Source of the DNA: Apostichopus parvimensis | Taxonomy: Eukaryota > Echinodermata > Holothuroidea > Aspidochirotida > Stichopodidae | Length of the DNA stretch: 64,000 nt | Reading direction: 5' to 3' | Assembly: GCA_000934455.1 (NCBI GenBank) | Contig: KN886612.1 | Coordinates: 1-64,000 of the forward strand | Shown here: one piece after another, positions 23,201-35,241 of the stretch | Position numbering within the stretch: position 1 is the stretch's first letter | How the letters are laid out: every line of letters starts with the position of its first letter | Notes under the pieces: generated by a model | Told to the model about the DNA's origin: nothing | Database searches by the model: none | What the model saw: the letters and a program-made list of their open reading frames with translations, nothing else | Position numbers and translations under genes: made by a program

Positions 23201-24140
23201 TCTATCCTCGACGTTTTAAACGTAAAAACTTTGCATAATAATTACATTCTCGCAACACGGAACGTAAACTAGCACATCAACAACCACAACACTGATAAAA
23301 CGGTACTTAAATACGGCTTCTCACTTCTTCCTCCAACACATAGGTTTATGCTATGGGTAGTCAGGCCACCCAGCGATATGTGATATCAATATGCATAACC
23401 TAGAAAATACACTAACTGAGTCACTTTACATTTTGATAACGACCCTAACTCAAGAGACAACAGTTATAACTTAATAGATGCGATTGAAGAAGAAACTGTA
23501 CTCCAATTTACAGAAAATAATTCCAAACTTCTCAAATTCAACGCACTGCTGATGACGATTGGCTTTAATGAAATCATGTGAGCAAAACCGGTATAAATGT
23601 GTTAAAGAAGAAACGGAGAAGGGAGGGTTGTTATTACAAAGCAGACTCATTAGCTTTTAGTTAGAAGATCAGACTATACTAACACAGGCAAGTTTAACAT
23701 GTCATATCTATTCTTTTAAGGTCAATAATGATGACTTGTCGTTCTTCTTAAAAGAATGGGCCAGACAATTTTCATTATATTCTCAAAAAATAAATAATAA
23801 TAAAAAATAACACGTCAACAAATCTCAATCTGTATTGCGTCTTCTTGTAGAGATGACAGACGTTGGAAACCGCCAACATTTTTGAATAGGCCTACCAAGC
23901 CTGTGACGAAAACGTTGCACAATGTAAATATGCCGTTTCTAACATTTACGGCATTTATTGCATTTGGTCACTCTGTTACGTTCATGCGAAGCTGTAGATT
24001 TTCTTCTCGATTACGAGAAAAATCAGCTGGTAAATTATTCATCTTTATTTATTTTTATGATTTCCAACAAAGTTTGGTGAAAAGCAGTCACTTTGTAGCA
24101 CACGAAGAAGATAAATATATTGCTTAAACAATATCGGAAT

Positions 24141-25105
24141 ATGGAATCTGGACCAGAGCCGTACGCTTTCCAACCTGTTCGTCAGAGACCAAGACCAAGT
24201 GACAGCACTAGTACCAGTTCCGCTAATCCACCTGACAGTACTGTTAGTGTAAGCGTTACTAACGTTAGCGCGGTGCATGAACTACCTTCCTCTCTCGATG
24301 CGAGACTATCGAATTTGGACTGGTGTATATGTGGAGGACGAAGGAATGCTTGTGTTGCTCTGAAATGTCAGCGTTAAATGACCGTGTCAATGAAATGGGT
24401 TTTGAGTCGAACAACTGCATTACAAATCACACAGACTTCCCTGTTCTTTGTTTGAATAGGACAGTGCTGAGAACAAATTACATAATGCAAAGACATGTGA
24501 GAGGTGATGACACAGCATTACCAAATCAACTTCCCAACAGGTATGATACTTCAACTTTCTTTGACGTATACAGACTAGTACAGTATTGTCTTTTAATGCT
24601 GACATGTGAACGTTGCTGGCCTATGGCACTGCTCAATATGGGGTGAAATTTGGTCAAGGATTTGAGTTATATTAACCATGTTAAGAGACCATAGGAGTTT
24701 CTTCAATCACGCCAGCGAAATAATTAAACTGTTCAAATTACAGGAGGAGGAGAGGGGTAGAGAAGCAAGTAAGTCTCCCCCCCCCCCCCAATGTGCAATT
24801 GCTAAGGGTACCAAAGGGAAGGGCCCTTTTGTAAAAACAAGGCAGGAACTTGAAGGGTGTGAAAAGTTGTCAAAAAGAGACCACCAACACCCTTCCCCAC
24901 CCCTCGAATTTATAAGTTTGTGTTTCAGCAGAAAAACATATTGCTTTATTTTTATCCCTACAGAAAATACAGGTTCATCGCATACAGAACATTTACAGCT
25001 TGGAGTCATGGAAGATTAGGGAATAGGAACAGGTGCATCATTCCAGCATGTGCAGTGGCAGCAATACGTGCATCCTTCCCCGAGGCGGATGGAAACTACA
25101 AGTGA
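24141..25105 (+). pseudogene. P2RX7 C-terminal-type (P2RX7_C) domain gene, two exons, one frameshift
   Basis: Exon 1 (24141-24540) starts 'MESGPEPYAFQPV', has a Ser/Thr-rich linker, then 'LDWCICGG' in one frame and 'TKECLCCSEM', 'CITNHTDFPVLCLNR.VL' in another. Exon 2 (24964-25105) reads 'YRFIAYRTFTAWSHGRLGN' and 'CIIPACAVAAIRASFPEADG' and stops. This order (Cys cluster, CIT-H-F, YR-W-HG-LG, IP-C-V-IR--FP) is that of the zinc-binding domain at the end of P2X7, which also occurs as stand-alone invertebrate proteins. The donor (CAG|GTATGA) and acceptor (CTACAG) fit in phase 2. The frame change at about 24,336-24,350 removes the middle Cys residues of the first cluster; it could be a real lesion or a sequence error. 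Confidence 0.65.
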
Positions 25106-26444
25106 TATCAAGATATATCAGAAGTACGAGAAGCACTGCAGATGAACTAGATATTCTGATATAAGCTCATCATGTCCTTTGTACATAACAGGTTCTACAT
25201 TTTTAAATAAAACGACTATGAAAGTATCAGATTTCTTCTGTTTCATTTCTGTATTTATAAGAAAGTAACTAAGAAAAAAGTAAAAAATATTAATGAAAAA
25301 AGTTAAAAACACATACTTTTACCACTTGGTTTTTTCTTGATCAAAAAGTAAATACATCATTAACCAGACAAGACATTAAGTTCAACCATAATGATGATGA
25401 TGTTTCGTAATTGTGATAAAAACTAGATAAAAACTATTAACCTGGGGCATTCTAGATAGTACCTTGTTTGGAAGATAATCAAATAAAATTAAAAGAAAAT
25501 CAACCAAAGAAATTTGGCAAATACTAACCTGCACATAATGTGTATTATATCAAATTCCTTTTCTCGGTATTTCTTTTATTAAAAAAAATTGGGCTAACAA
25601 TTTATGGTAGTTAGGCTAGTCTTGTATGGAGTAGAAGAAAAATAAATCCACAATTTGCACTGGGCTATTTGCAACATTAAAATTCATTATAAGAGAAGCA
25701 TGTAGTTTAAATCAAAATTGAGCAGCAAAGATAAAGGAAAATACATAATATATCAGTACAAACATGTGTGTGAATATTTTGCAGGAATACCAGCTATTTT
25801 GTCTTTGTTAATTCTACCATCATGAGTAAGAAAACAACTACCAGTGAGTTAAATATTAGACAAGTTGAGTAATGTGTGGAAGACCTACATGACGGTTTGC
25901 AGGTTCTGTTCGTTCCTGCCCCCCCCCCGGACCCCACCTGCCTGAATGGGTGTTCAGAAAGATGAAAAGCAATATATAAATTATGAAATTACCCTCCCTC
26001 ACCCCACCCCCTTCCCCAGCAAACCCCTATTTCAAGTTCAAATCAGGGAAACCGATGGCAGCTTCACTGAAGAAAAAGTTAAGATTTCCAGAAGCGTGAC
26101 TTAAAAGTATTTACTAGTTCTGCTTTCCTTGGTTTCGGTACTCTTGCTATGTTCTGTGGCAGGTTTTTTTTCTCCGGAGGTAAAACATGGAGGTGGCCAA
26201 TCTTCATCGCAAAAGTATTCATTAGGAGGTCATAGATGAAGTTATACTTCTTAGCTTCATAGATTGGTTTAACAACCCATTTCTTTGATGCCTTAGAGAA
26301 AACTACATTGTAACGCTTTTGGCCTTTCTTATGGCCTTTCCTCACAACCGCCTGCTGTCTTCCACTGTTTTCATTGTGGTCAATGATGGCAAGTTGTGTT
26401 CTGGCCAGCATATTTGGGTAGTCAAACTCCTGGCGCTTTGGACA

Positions 26445-27761
26445 TTACTTCAGCATGGCGCCATGAAAAACCTCCAGTGAGCCAGTGTGGCATGACCTGT
26501 TCAGGAAACGAATATCCTTCAACAGTCTCCTGTCCATCACGATGTCCTTCAGAGCATTGTGGGCTGGCGAATCTAGTTTCAACCATGCTGGCTCGACCTC
26601 ATCATCTTCCCTAATAGGTGGATGTTCACAACTGTGAAAATTGTTGCATGTGTCCCAGCTGTGAATATTAGCTGTATGGTACACTACTGATGAGAACTTC
26701 TCAACAAGCAGTTCTGGATCCTTGTCACAGGTGTGAGCTGACCACCATAGGTGATTAGATACTGCTTGGATCCAGCATGCAAGCTCCTCACACGACTTGG
26801 TTTTACTTTTGGCGAGAAATTTCTTCTTGATGGTTTTTGACAGATGCCAGACATCAAACTGATGGTCAATGTTGGGATACTCTTTCTTCATGAGGGCTCT
26901 GATCCCACAGTGACTGTCAGTTGCTATCAAGTCCACAGTTATGTTGCATGCTTTCAGCTTTTCCATACATCGCTGAAACCCCAGCTTTTCCATTGCAACT
27001 GAGCTTGTAGTTTCTGTCACCTGAACAAGTTCTGAAATAATAATTTTGTTAGTCTCTGTGTCCATTAATGAGTAGGTGCAATATTTAGCGTTGTAACCTG
27101 GGGAGTCACAGCGACCGTCACCAGAAAACTTAGCTTTCTTCTCCAGATAGTCCCCGAGCAAACTCTCTTGCTGCTTTGTGAATGCATTGTTAATAACAGG
27201 ATTCAAGATATCCTTCTGAAAATTGTAATAAGTTGATTTGCTTATGAAAGTTAGGCCAAGAAACTTGGCAAACTGTCCCACTTTGTGAAAGGTATTACCA
27301 CTAAACAGGATTGCTGCACTGACCAGCAGGTTACCAGCAGGTGTGCCGCCAAGCATTGGTTGAGAATCCCAAATCAGCAGCTGGTGGCCATTCACGCAAT
27401 ATAGCTTAGCACGGTGCAGGATTCCCACATTTACCTTCTCAACATCCCGTACCGGTGCAAAACACTGGTTACAACGTAAACTGTAAAATAAAATGTCTAG
27501 TGCTTCTTCATACACTATAAATTTTCTGCCCTGAACACACTTTTCTTCCTTTGTGGCTTCCCTTTCCTCATTGTCCTCAGACGAATCATCACTTTCAGGG
27601 TGGTACGAAACATCACTGGGGTGAGAGTCATCATGTGACGAACTTGACTGCTTCTCCGCAGGCTCAGCCACCTTTACCGGAGTTTTGTCAACTGTTTTCT
27701 CCACCTTCTCCTCTTCAATCACATCTGTTTGCAAAAAAAGTGTATCACACTCTTCGACAAC
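26445..27761 (-). CDS. DDE transposase core exon (Kolobok-like)
   Basis: 438 codons to the TAA. An acidic start is followed by a Cys-containing segment ('LRCNQCFAPV', 'KLYCVNGHQLLIWDSQPML'), a helix region ('STYYNFQKDILNPVI'), and the catalytic core. The first Asp is in 'FSGDGRCDSPGYNAKY', the second in 'DLIATDSHCGIRALM' (followed by 'FDVWHLSKTIKKKF'), and the Glu in 'HTGSLEVFHGAM'. The catalytic triad is therefore present upstream of the stop. What is lost is the C-terminal ~120 codons. Confidence 0.7.
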   Translation of the reverse strand, partial: VVEECDTLFLQTDVIEEEKVEKTVDKTPVKVAEPAEKQSSSSHDDSHPSDVSYHPESDDSSEDNEEREATKEEKCVQGRKFIVYEEALDILFYSLRCNQCFAPVRDVEKVNVGILHRAKLYCVNGHQLLIWDSQPMLGGTPAGNLLVSAAILFSGNTFHKVGQFAKFLGLTFISKSTYYNFQKDILNPVINNAFTKQQESLLGDYLEKKAKFSGDGRCDSPGYNAKYCTYSLMDTETNKIIISELVQVTETTSSVAMEKLGFQRCMEKLKACNITVDLIATDSHCGIRALMKKEYPNIDHQFDVWHLSKTIKKKFLAKSKTKSCEELACWIQAVSNHLWWSAHTCDKDPELLVEKFSSVVYHTANIHSWDTCNNFHSCEHPPIREDDEVEPAWLKLDSPAHNALKDIVMDRRLLKDIRFLNRSCHTGSLEVFHGAMLK

Positions 27762-28347
27762 CTGTGAAAACAGAAAAGGGATGTTTTATAAGAAAAAATA
27801 AATTGACTGACATGTACTCTCTGAGATGTATCACATTGACAAACTAAGGTATCTTATGTAACAATTTGACCCCAAATGACCTTTGACCTCCACCAAACAC
27901 AATAGGCTTCTTGTACTCAATTTGTCCAAGCTTCCCTTCTTGAGATATAGTGTGTACAAGCTAAGCATCACACACACACGCCAGCATGACTGCAAACGTT
28001 ACGATTATAATCGAAACAAAAATAGAAAGTCAATTTACTCTGTGATTCCTTGTCAACATGAGAAGCAAAAACACTAAGGGCTACAGAACTTACATACCAA
28101 ATTTGAAGTTACAGCATTTTTCACTTTTTGAGATATCATGTTTACCAAATGTGGATGGGTATGGAAATGTGTTGGCTACATACTCCGGTACTCAACCCAG
28201 GTAGTGGTAATGATCCCAAGGTTTGGTTGCAATAGTTAAATTGTGATGTGGCAAACGCACCTCCCACCAAGCCCCTTGAAAAAAAATATATTTGATGCAG
28301 AGCATGTTAAAACATTAAGCAAAAGACTACATGGATATGTTGCTCAC

Positions 28348-29816
28348 CATCTCTTCATCTTTCTCTTTCTCCGTTGCACAATAGGAATGATCAGGTGGAG
28401 CATCAGTCTGAACAGGGGGTTCTTGGGCTTCACCATCATAGTATTCAGGTGAATCAGTCTGAGTAGATGATGACACTAAATGTCCCAAATCAGTTTGTGT
28501 AGCAATTTCCTTACTAGATGATGATGCACGATTTGAAAGACGCTGCAAAAGAAGAAAATAACTTGCAATAATTTACCATATATAACCTGAATACAAGAAG
28601 ATATTGCGCATAATAGCCTCCACAGACTCCATAAATCAGAAAGTCATGGAGGTGGAGAATTAGTCAAAGCCAGCCAGCCGCCCCAACCCCCCATTGAAAG
28701 GAAAACTGACAATTGTACACAAACAGATTTTGGTGAATCTTCTCTATCCTGGTGGAGATTAGATGTGTGAAAACTTGTTGATTAGGTTAAGGAAATTACA
28801 GGCATTATAGAGCTTTTCCATTTTTCAGAGCAATGGGGTCCATATAATATATTAATTTAGGGGGGGGGGGAGGTGAGGGGGTAAGTGTTATTTTCAAAAG
28901 CCCATCTTGTCCTCTAAAATTGATTTGAAATATACTTAGCATTATTTTGCTTACCCTTCTCCTTTTACGCTTCAATGAAAGCTGACCTTCAGTAGTCTTT
29001 CCAGCTGCTTTTGTGGTGCTTGATTCACTTGTTATTTCCACAAACTGTATAATAATGAGAAAGCACATCAAACTTTAATATTATGGAAGAAGAGACATTA
29101 AAGTTAGGAAATAGAATTAATCCCATCAAGTAAAATGGAAGTACTGTACTGACTCAAAGCAATGTTTCTCTTGACTGTTACCACCAGTGCTAAAACCTAA
29201 CATGATATTGTACATATTATGATTGCAATTGGAACCAAAATAGTCGTCATCAAAATTCCTTCACATTACAGGCATACCCTAGGGGATAGAGGATTTAATT
29301 CTGGTGAGAACTTCTCTGGTTGTTGGTCTCTGAAGCAAGAATATTTGCAGTTACTTTATGTCCAAATCACTTTAAGTGACTTTTGCTATGAGAAGTCTAC
29401 AAAATTTTCTAAACTGTGGGAGGGAATATCACCCCTTCATCCCTCTCCCTTCATGTACTACATACCCTAGCTATTGGAGCCCCCTACAAACAAGTTCTGC
29501 TTCTGCCACTGCATATAAAAGATGCTCATCATCATATTCTTATAAACAATATCAAATTTGTCACAAACTTGACTCAAGCATGTTTGGTTATTTTCTTTCC
29601 ATTAACAGTTAATATTTCAATTAACAGGAGACAATAACCATCTTGGATACCTCACACATTTTTGAATATGTTAGGAAATGGAAATGTTCTTATAATTATT
29701 ATACTAACCGCATTTACTGATGGAATGCTACTGCTTTCAACAAAATGAAAGGTTGCTTCACCTTCTGACGCCTCTGCGGAAGCATCTTCTGGTGGATGAA
29801 GTAAATTTGATAACAT
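28348..29816 (-). CDS. Three linker exons of the THAP/DDE gene
   Basis: Exons 29816-29709 (36 codons), 29044-28955 (30 codons) and 28542-28348 (65 codons), all phase 0. They encode a polar, acidic linker including 'KRKRRR', which may be a nuclear localisation signal, and two to three 'TQTD' repeats. The repeated 'TQTD' occurs again at the start of the transposase exon ('LQTDVIEEEK'). No folded domain is evident. Confidence 0.65.
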
Positions 29817-30010
29817 CTGTGAAGAAAAAAAGTCAATTAATTATTTATTTGATACAACACCTCTGTTGTCATGTTTTTTCAATGAACAATTATCAGATGG
29901 TAAGAAGGTGAAACTAGAGACATGAAGTAAAGAAAGATAAGTAACGTTTGTGAGTCAATTTCAATTAATGTCTTGATTAAGGATTTTGACAGGTTAATAG
30001 CACAAATAAA

Positions 30011-30257
30011 GTGGCTATTCTTACGACGAGTTGTAAGAATAATTTACGATTACGCATGCGCAGTTGCTATTTTTACAACCAGGAGTACTATTTTTACGAC
30101 CATGAGTAACAATAATTTCCGGTTAGGGTTAGGGTTAAGGTTAGGGTTACCCCTACTACACGCGCAGTTGCTTTATTTACTTTACTGCGCATGAATTCGC
30201 CGATGTCATAAGAATAGTTTATAGATAATTGTTACAACTAGTTGTAAGAATAGCCAC
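30011..30257. mobile_element. MITE with telomere-like core
   Basis: The ends match as inverted repeats of about 26 bp: GTGGCTATTCTTACGACGAG on the left and its near-complement ending TTGTAAGAATAGCCAC on the right. The element is 247 bp and holds 'TGCGCAGTTGCT' motifs near both sides of a telomere-like tract. No target-site duplication is clear. It lies in the first intron of the THAP/DDE gene. Confidence 0.65.
30121..30149 (+). repeat. Interstitial telomere-like repeat (GGTTAG)n
   Basis: About five units of GGTTAG/GGTTAAG in the centre of the MITE. The unit is the animal telomere repeat TTAGGG. Confidence 0.85.
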
Positions 30258-30983
30258 GGCCCAATATAAAACGCTCAATTAAGGGGAAGGCATGCAGTTA
30301 AGAATTTGTAGAAGAATCTGAGAACTATGTGTTTTGTACTCGAGAAGAGGGAATTTAACTGCTAGCATTGGTCAGCAAAAGCTTGCTGAGGTTGACTTAG
30401 CAAAGGCTAGCAAGAAATTGAATATGGTAAAAAAAAAATGCCATGTGAGCAGTCAACTTGGCTGTCACTTTGAATTTATTCCTTATTCTAGTACTAGGCT
30501 AGGCCCTTGCTAACAACTATAATCTGTGCTAGGCCTAGACCAAACGTCAAATTACAAAGCTTGCATAGCCTCATTAAGTTGCATGAAAAGCTTGCTAAAG
30601 ACAGTGTAACTGTAAGTACTAAAGTAGTTATACATGACCTTGTTGTATATGGTATACATAGGCTAGGCAGAGTTAAGTTAGTGAAAACATTACCCTAGGG
30701 CCTAACAAGTAACAACAGTGACTGAGTGACCTAGTCGAGAGGCCTACCCATACCGGAAAAAGCTAACGCTGGTGGTAACGCTACCATATGCTAGGCTACT
30801 AACTTACATGTAGTAATAGTACTTCTAGTACTAGCCTAAGTAGGCTAAGTTAGTACTATTATCGGTAGCCTAAGTAACGTTAGTAATAGTACTTAGTAGC
30901 CTTTAGTACTAGCCAGTACGTAACTCCTATACTGTACTGTGGCCGGTTAGTAATGGAGTGTAGCTTAGGCCTAGGCTTCTTAC

Positions 30984-31340
30984 CTCGGAAATTTCCCCTT
31001 CAGCAGATCTCCTCACACTACTTGCTCGTGAAGTAGTTGCCATCTGTCTGTGCACAAAAACTGTCGGCACTGCATCTGGTTTGAGCATTTTTCTGGGAAG
31101 TCTGAAGCCCATTTCAGCCTCGAAGTCCCTCATGAAACAATGTTTCTCGAAGTGGTCCTCGCACACGACCCTGTGCTTACTAAATTTATACGATGAAAGA
31201 GAATGTTTGTCTGTTCCTATTGCGTGGAGCCATACTCCACATCTTGCCCGATCTTTTTCAGGATTCGGTATTGGAAAGAATTTTTTATCTCGCTGTTCTG
31301 ATACTTTGTTCGAGCAACTGAATGCTTGACACATAGGCAT
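30984..31340 (-). CDS. THAP zinc-finger exon of the Kolobok-like gene
   Basis: I chose the Met at 31340 because it gives the standard THAP start 'MPMCQAFSCSNK'. The zinc ligands fit C-x5-C, then 'KFFPIPNP', 'CGVWLHAIG' (conserved Trp), 'VCEDHFEKHCF' (the C..H pair), and a proline-rich end 'LPRKMLKPDAVPTVF'. The domain occupies about residues 1-95. THAP modules bind DNA, typically the transposon's own ends. An upstream in-frame Met at 31427 exists but would add 29 residues before the THAP start. Confidence 0.85.
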
Positions 31341-34300
31341 ATTGAAAGTTGAAGTAAGTAGCGTGGGTAAGCTCGCGAATAGCGTACAATACTGTACTCT
31401 GTGTAGTAAACAATCAGCTCGCAGCAAAACAAACCAGTGAGACTTTTACGTCATCATGCCGGGGCTATGAATTATTCATGAGACTGCCTCGAACGTTACT
31501 TTTTGAAAAAAGCGTTACAATTTGACTCTTTTTAGCAACCAAGTGAGGCTTTTTTCAACGTTAACGTCAGATAGTAGCACCGCCTACTCCACTCTTCATT
31601 TAAATATTTGAAGTTCTTATTTATCACTTTCTTTAGATCAAGTCAAGTCATTACCATACATTGCAACGTATGGATAGCCAAAGAAACCACAAATCATGCT
31701 GATAATACAATTGTATATGATTAAATAGTAAATTGATAGGATAATATACTGATTATATACTACAATATTCATCGATAATATACACGAGATACACGATGAT
31801 AATAAGAAACAACACGATGATAATGAGAATCTACAAGTCTACAATATAAAATGTACATGATAATAAAACGAAACTATATCTCTATCATCAGAAAACACGA
31901 TTATAATTAGAAGCGCTGCATCTACATATGTATGATATTTCGGACATTTGTATAACTTATACAGGATATATAGATATCCTGTAACTTGCTATCAGCAACA
32001 TACCCGGTATTCTGTTGCCGCCGTGGACTAGATAATAAACGCATATATATCGTAAATACTGATTGTTTATACGATTAAACACGTCACATACACGAAACAA
32101 CATTCTACAACAGTGAAAATAATAACAATCAACTAACCTGTATGCGAGTCATGAGGTTCACCTTATGAATTATATGCATACGAATTCGCGTATACGTACA
32201 GATATGCAAACGCCCATGTTTTATATCATAAGCAGTTTTAATAGTATCATGTATTCGATTGTTATCATCGTGCGGTTCTTATTATCTTGATCATTATTAT
32301 TATCATCGTGTAAACTCAGTATATTATGGTGTATTTTAAGTATATTATTATATAAATTTATATTATTATCAGTTGTGATCCTTTTGGCGTTCATAACAAT
32401 GTGGTGCATTGCTAACAATTTAGACTTTGAACTCTCTATTTCCTCCTTGTGCAAGCGTATAGTGCTTCATTTACTAACCGTTGAATTACAGGCAGAACAC
32501 GACATCTTTTGTATTACGGGTTAGGAACGCTACGTTAGTACGTATATTATGGTGTATTTTAAGTATATTATTATATAAATTTATATTATTATCAGTTGTG
32601 ATCCTTTTGGCGTTCATAACAATGTGGTGCATTGCTAACAATTTAGACTTTGAACTCTCTATTTCCTCCTTGTGCAAGCGTATAGTGCTTCATTTACTAA
32701 CCGTTGAATTACAGGCAGAACACGACATCTTTTGTATTACGGGTTAGGAACGCTACGTTAGTACGTAGTCTGTACATGGTAGCATAGTATTCCAGGTCAG
32801 GAAATTATCGAGGACATCAGCCTAAGCAACGATACGGTAAGCGAATGATCAACTGTTCTATCGTCTGTTTGAACAGCAATAAGGTAACAAATTCTTCATT
32901 GTATTTCATATAATTTCTATCATATAATTGTAGTGACATACAAACTGTGGTAAGGCAAATGATTCATACAAAAGGTTGTTATTAATAATCGACCCTTAAT
33001 TTGTAAACTAAAAAAACAGTATGCATGTGTACTTTGCTTACATTGAAACTGATCTGCATTGTTTCAATATTCTTTGCATGAAAAATATGCCTTCATTTGT
33101 AGCATTTATAGCTCTCTAATGTTGAAAAAGATTGACCAATAAGGATTAGTTTTCAGTACATGGGTGACGGTACAGAAATCAACCTTTAAGAATGCAATTG
33201 CTTAATATGATATGTTTCAATACTTATTGTTAATACTAATAATTTGTTTTTCGAGTTTTAGAAATGTTACCGTTTAATATTTACGTAACTTAAATTTTTA
33301 GTTTCTAGTGTTGGTTAATCTTGATAGTTTAGTACCAATAATTTCTTCTTAGATAATCGTTTAGTTTAACGAACGGTATACGTATCATAATGTAGGAAAA
33401 ACAATAATAGCATGTATTATTTTAAGTTCAAATTTGCATAAAACTCTTCCATTTTGTCTTTTGCTTAGCAAGCTACGTTAATGCTTCTGTTTCTAGCGCA
33501 TGCCAATAATTTTAGTTTTATAGGACGGCTCAAGAATTATTTTACAAATACGAGCGTTATCATCCAATTATCATAGAATTATCAGACGCTGTTTGGCTGT
33601 CGGTAGAAAATTGTTACACATGCTACAGCTGTTAGATTAAGAACTGCAAATACAGCTGTGTAACTCTTGAAAAGCTCAGAAAATTAATAAAAAACGACCG
33701 GTGATTGGATACTATATTGTGTTCATTTTAAAGAGAGGAAATAACACAATGATGATAGCGAAATTGAAAAACAATCAATACTATTAACAACGATATAACT
33801 AACAATAGCTGAGGAAATAATGTATACTGTTAATCTAGAAGAATAGGATGCCGATAGACATAACATAACGCAGGACGAAGGAAGACACCACGTGTTATTT
33901 TTACCATTATATCTGAGAACAATATAATTAAATCTTTCTAGACATTTTTTTATCCAACGACGTTAGCCCATCTGTTTCTCATACATTCTAGTTAAGTAAC
34001 AAGAGTGATAGGAACAAGATTATACGATTGAGACATTGTAAAGTATTTCGTAGATTTTAGGTCAGATAAACCCACTTTTACCCCGTTTGATTGATAGTAA
34101 GTGTTGCATTTATATCTTTAATGTGTATCATTGGCTTAGGGGAATGTATTGCTTGTTTACACAAAGCAATAATAAATATTGTTTAAGAGCAACTATAATT
34201 ATTATTTTCCAAAACATGTATGGAAAAGATTTGATCACATGCTGCGAAAAAAGCTACATATGTTGTACCGCATAATTCCTGATATGTAAGTACGCTCTTA

Positions 34301-34420
34301 AACGACAAAAAACGCCACGAAGATATTGTTTTTATCTTCACTTGGGGTTAATTATTGGGTAAAGCGTACAAATGTGAATAACCCAAGATAATTGTTCCAC
34401 GACGTGACGGCACGTAGGCT
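31341..34420. other. Intergenic stretch between the THAP gene and receptor B
   Basis: AT-rich, no supportable exon. The only structure seen is the exact tandem duplication at 32319-32764 and short AT and ATAA-rich tracts. Both neighbouring genes start here and point away from each other, so upstream regulatory sequence for both should lie in it. Confidence 0.5.
32319..32764 (+). repeat. Exact tandem duplication, 223 bp x 2
   Basis: Units 32319-32541 and 32542-32764 read identical throughout, starting GTATATTATGGTG and ending GTTAGTAC. Absence of any difference points to a very recent event or an assembly artefact. The minus-strand frame through it ('LHKEEIESSKSKLLAMHHIV') is duplicated along with it and is not supported as a gene. 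Confidence 0.92.
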
Positions 34421-34430
34421 TTATATAATT
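34421..34430 (+). promoter_or_regulatory. Candidate TATA box of receptor B
   Basis: TTATATAATT lies about 115 bases before the first ATG (34537), a plausible distance for a short 5' untranslated region. A GACGTGACG block just upstream resembles a CRE-type site. Position and motif are the only support. Confidence 0.35.
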
Positions 34431-34536
34431 ATCACCATTAGACCTTGAACTGTGTCACAGCTTTAATTCAACTTTCGTTTTGCAGTTTTTATTGTACTGT
34501 GAAGTACCATAATCGTTGACATACATACATACCGCT

Positions 34537-35241
34537 ATGGAACCTTGGAAAAGGTAGGAATATTACTTAGTTACTTATGAAATTATTCAACATTCATTGG
34601 CAAATAATGAAGACAAAGGATGTAATTAATTTTAAAAGGGGCGAGTTTGGTGTTGTATTGAATGCACGTACGACTATGTACTTTAATGCATGCTGATCTA
34701 AGAATCCAACATGATCTATAATATTGCAATAGCATATATTACATTTTGCAGTAATATATGGGATAAAGAACTATTGTAAGTTGAAGTGAATAGTAAGATA
34801 AATGCTACGTAGGCACGTGAGATAGGTACGTTTAACCATTCGTAAGATACAAAAAGTACAATAGAAGTTGAACACTGCTTAAAGTAGCAATGAAGTAGTG
34901 GCTAGCAATATGTCTTAGGCTAATTTCCAATTTTGTGGTTCCACGAGGAAGTAGCCATCGTTTGTTGTTTATATATGCTGCAATTAATCATTAGTAGTAT
35001 ATTTTAAAGCCAGTAAAATAATAGATTACAGCAATTGCCGACTAACCTGACATTCAGATCGATTTATTAATAGCTATCTGCAGGGTTTCATAATTCAACA
35101 CTGTAAGGCAGACAATCTGAACTGATATAAGTTGTGTACAGTCCATCATTGGCTTACTCTTCATCTTTTCTTTGATCTCATTCTCTGTAAGGACCATGCC
35201 GACAATCGTATTACTGCTACTTGGTTCAATATCTACCAACG
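34537..35241 (+). CDS. Split signal peptide of receptor B
   Basis: A 17-nt coding piece (34537-34553, 'MEPWK' plus two bases) splices at GTAGGA to 35192-35241 after CTCTGTAAG. The join keeps frame and gives a basic n-region 'KRT' before the hydrophobic 'MPTIVLLLLGSIS', a textbook signal peptide. A second Met at 35196 could also start translation; the upstream ATG is preferred because it supplies the positive charge and the junction is exactly in frame. Confidence 0.65.

Larger units (their letters stand above)
1..23700 (+). repeat. Segmental duplication, copy A
   Basis: From position 1 to about 13,740, and again from about 21,800 to 23,700, the sequence can be followed against copy B (42,870 to 57,790, and 59,850 to 62,370). 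The intervening 13,740-21,800, which holds the pseudokinase, has no match in B. Introns remain alignable by eye, so the duplication is not ancient. Similarity is visibly higher around the receptor exons than at the 3' end. The repeat unit is about 42.9 kb apart. Confidence 0.75.
26079..31340 (-). pseudogene. THAP plus DDE transposase gene, Kolobok-like, five exons, internal stop
   Basis: Exons on the minus strand: 31340-30984 (THAP), 29816-29709, 29044-28955, 28542-28348 and 27761 down. All introns are phase 0 with good GT-AG sites. The N-terminus is a THAP zinc finger; the middle is acidic and low complexity with 'TQTD' motifs; the last exon holds a DDE catalytic core. An in-frame TAA at 26445-26447 falls where relatives usually have 'LKYCPKRQ'. 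The frame continues after it to a stop at 26079 with 'CPKRQEFDYPNMLARTQLA'. THAP-DDE proteins with 'DGRCDSPG' belong, as I recall, to the Kolobok superfamily. No terminal inverted repeats or TTAA duplications were recognised, so a domesticated host gene with a recent stop is also possible. Confidence 0.6.

Noticed and set aside
32221-32677. Minus-strand frame 'LHKEEIESSKSKLLAM' seen twice
   Set aside because: It is the 223-bp tandem duplication read twice. No splice sites or family resemblance support it.
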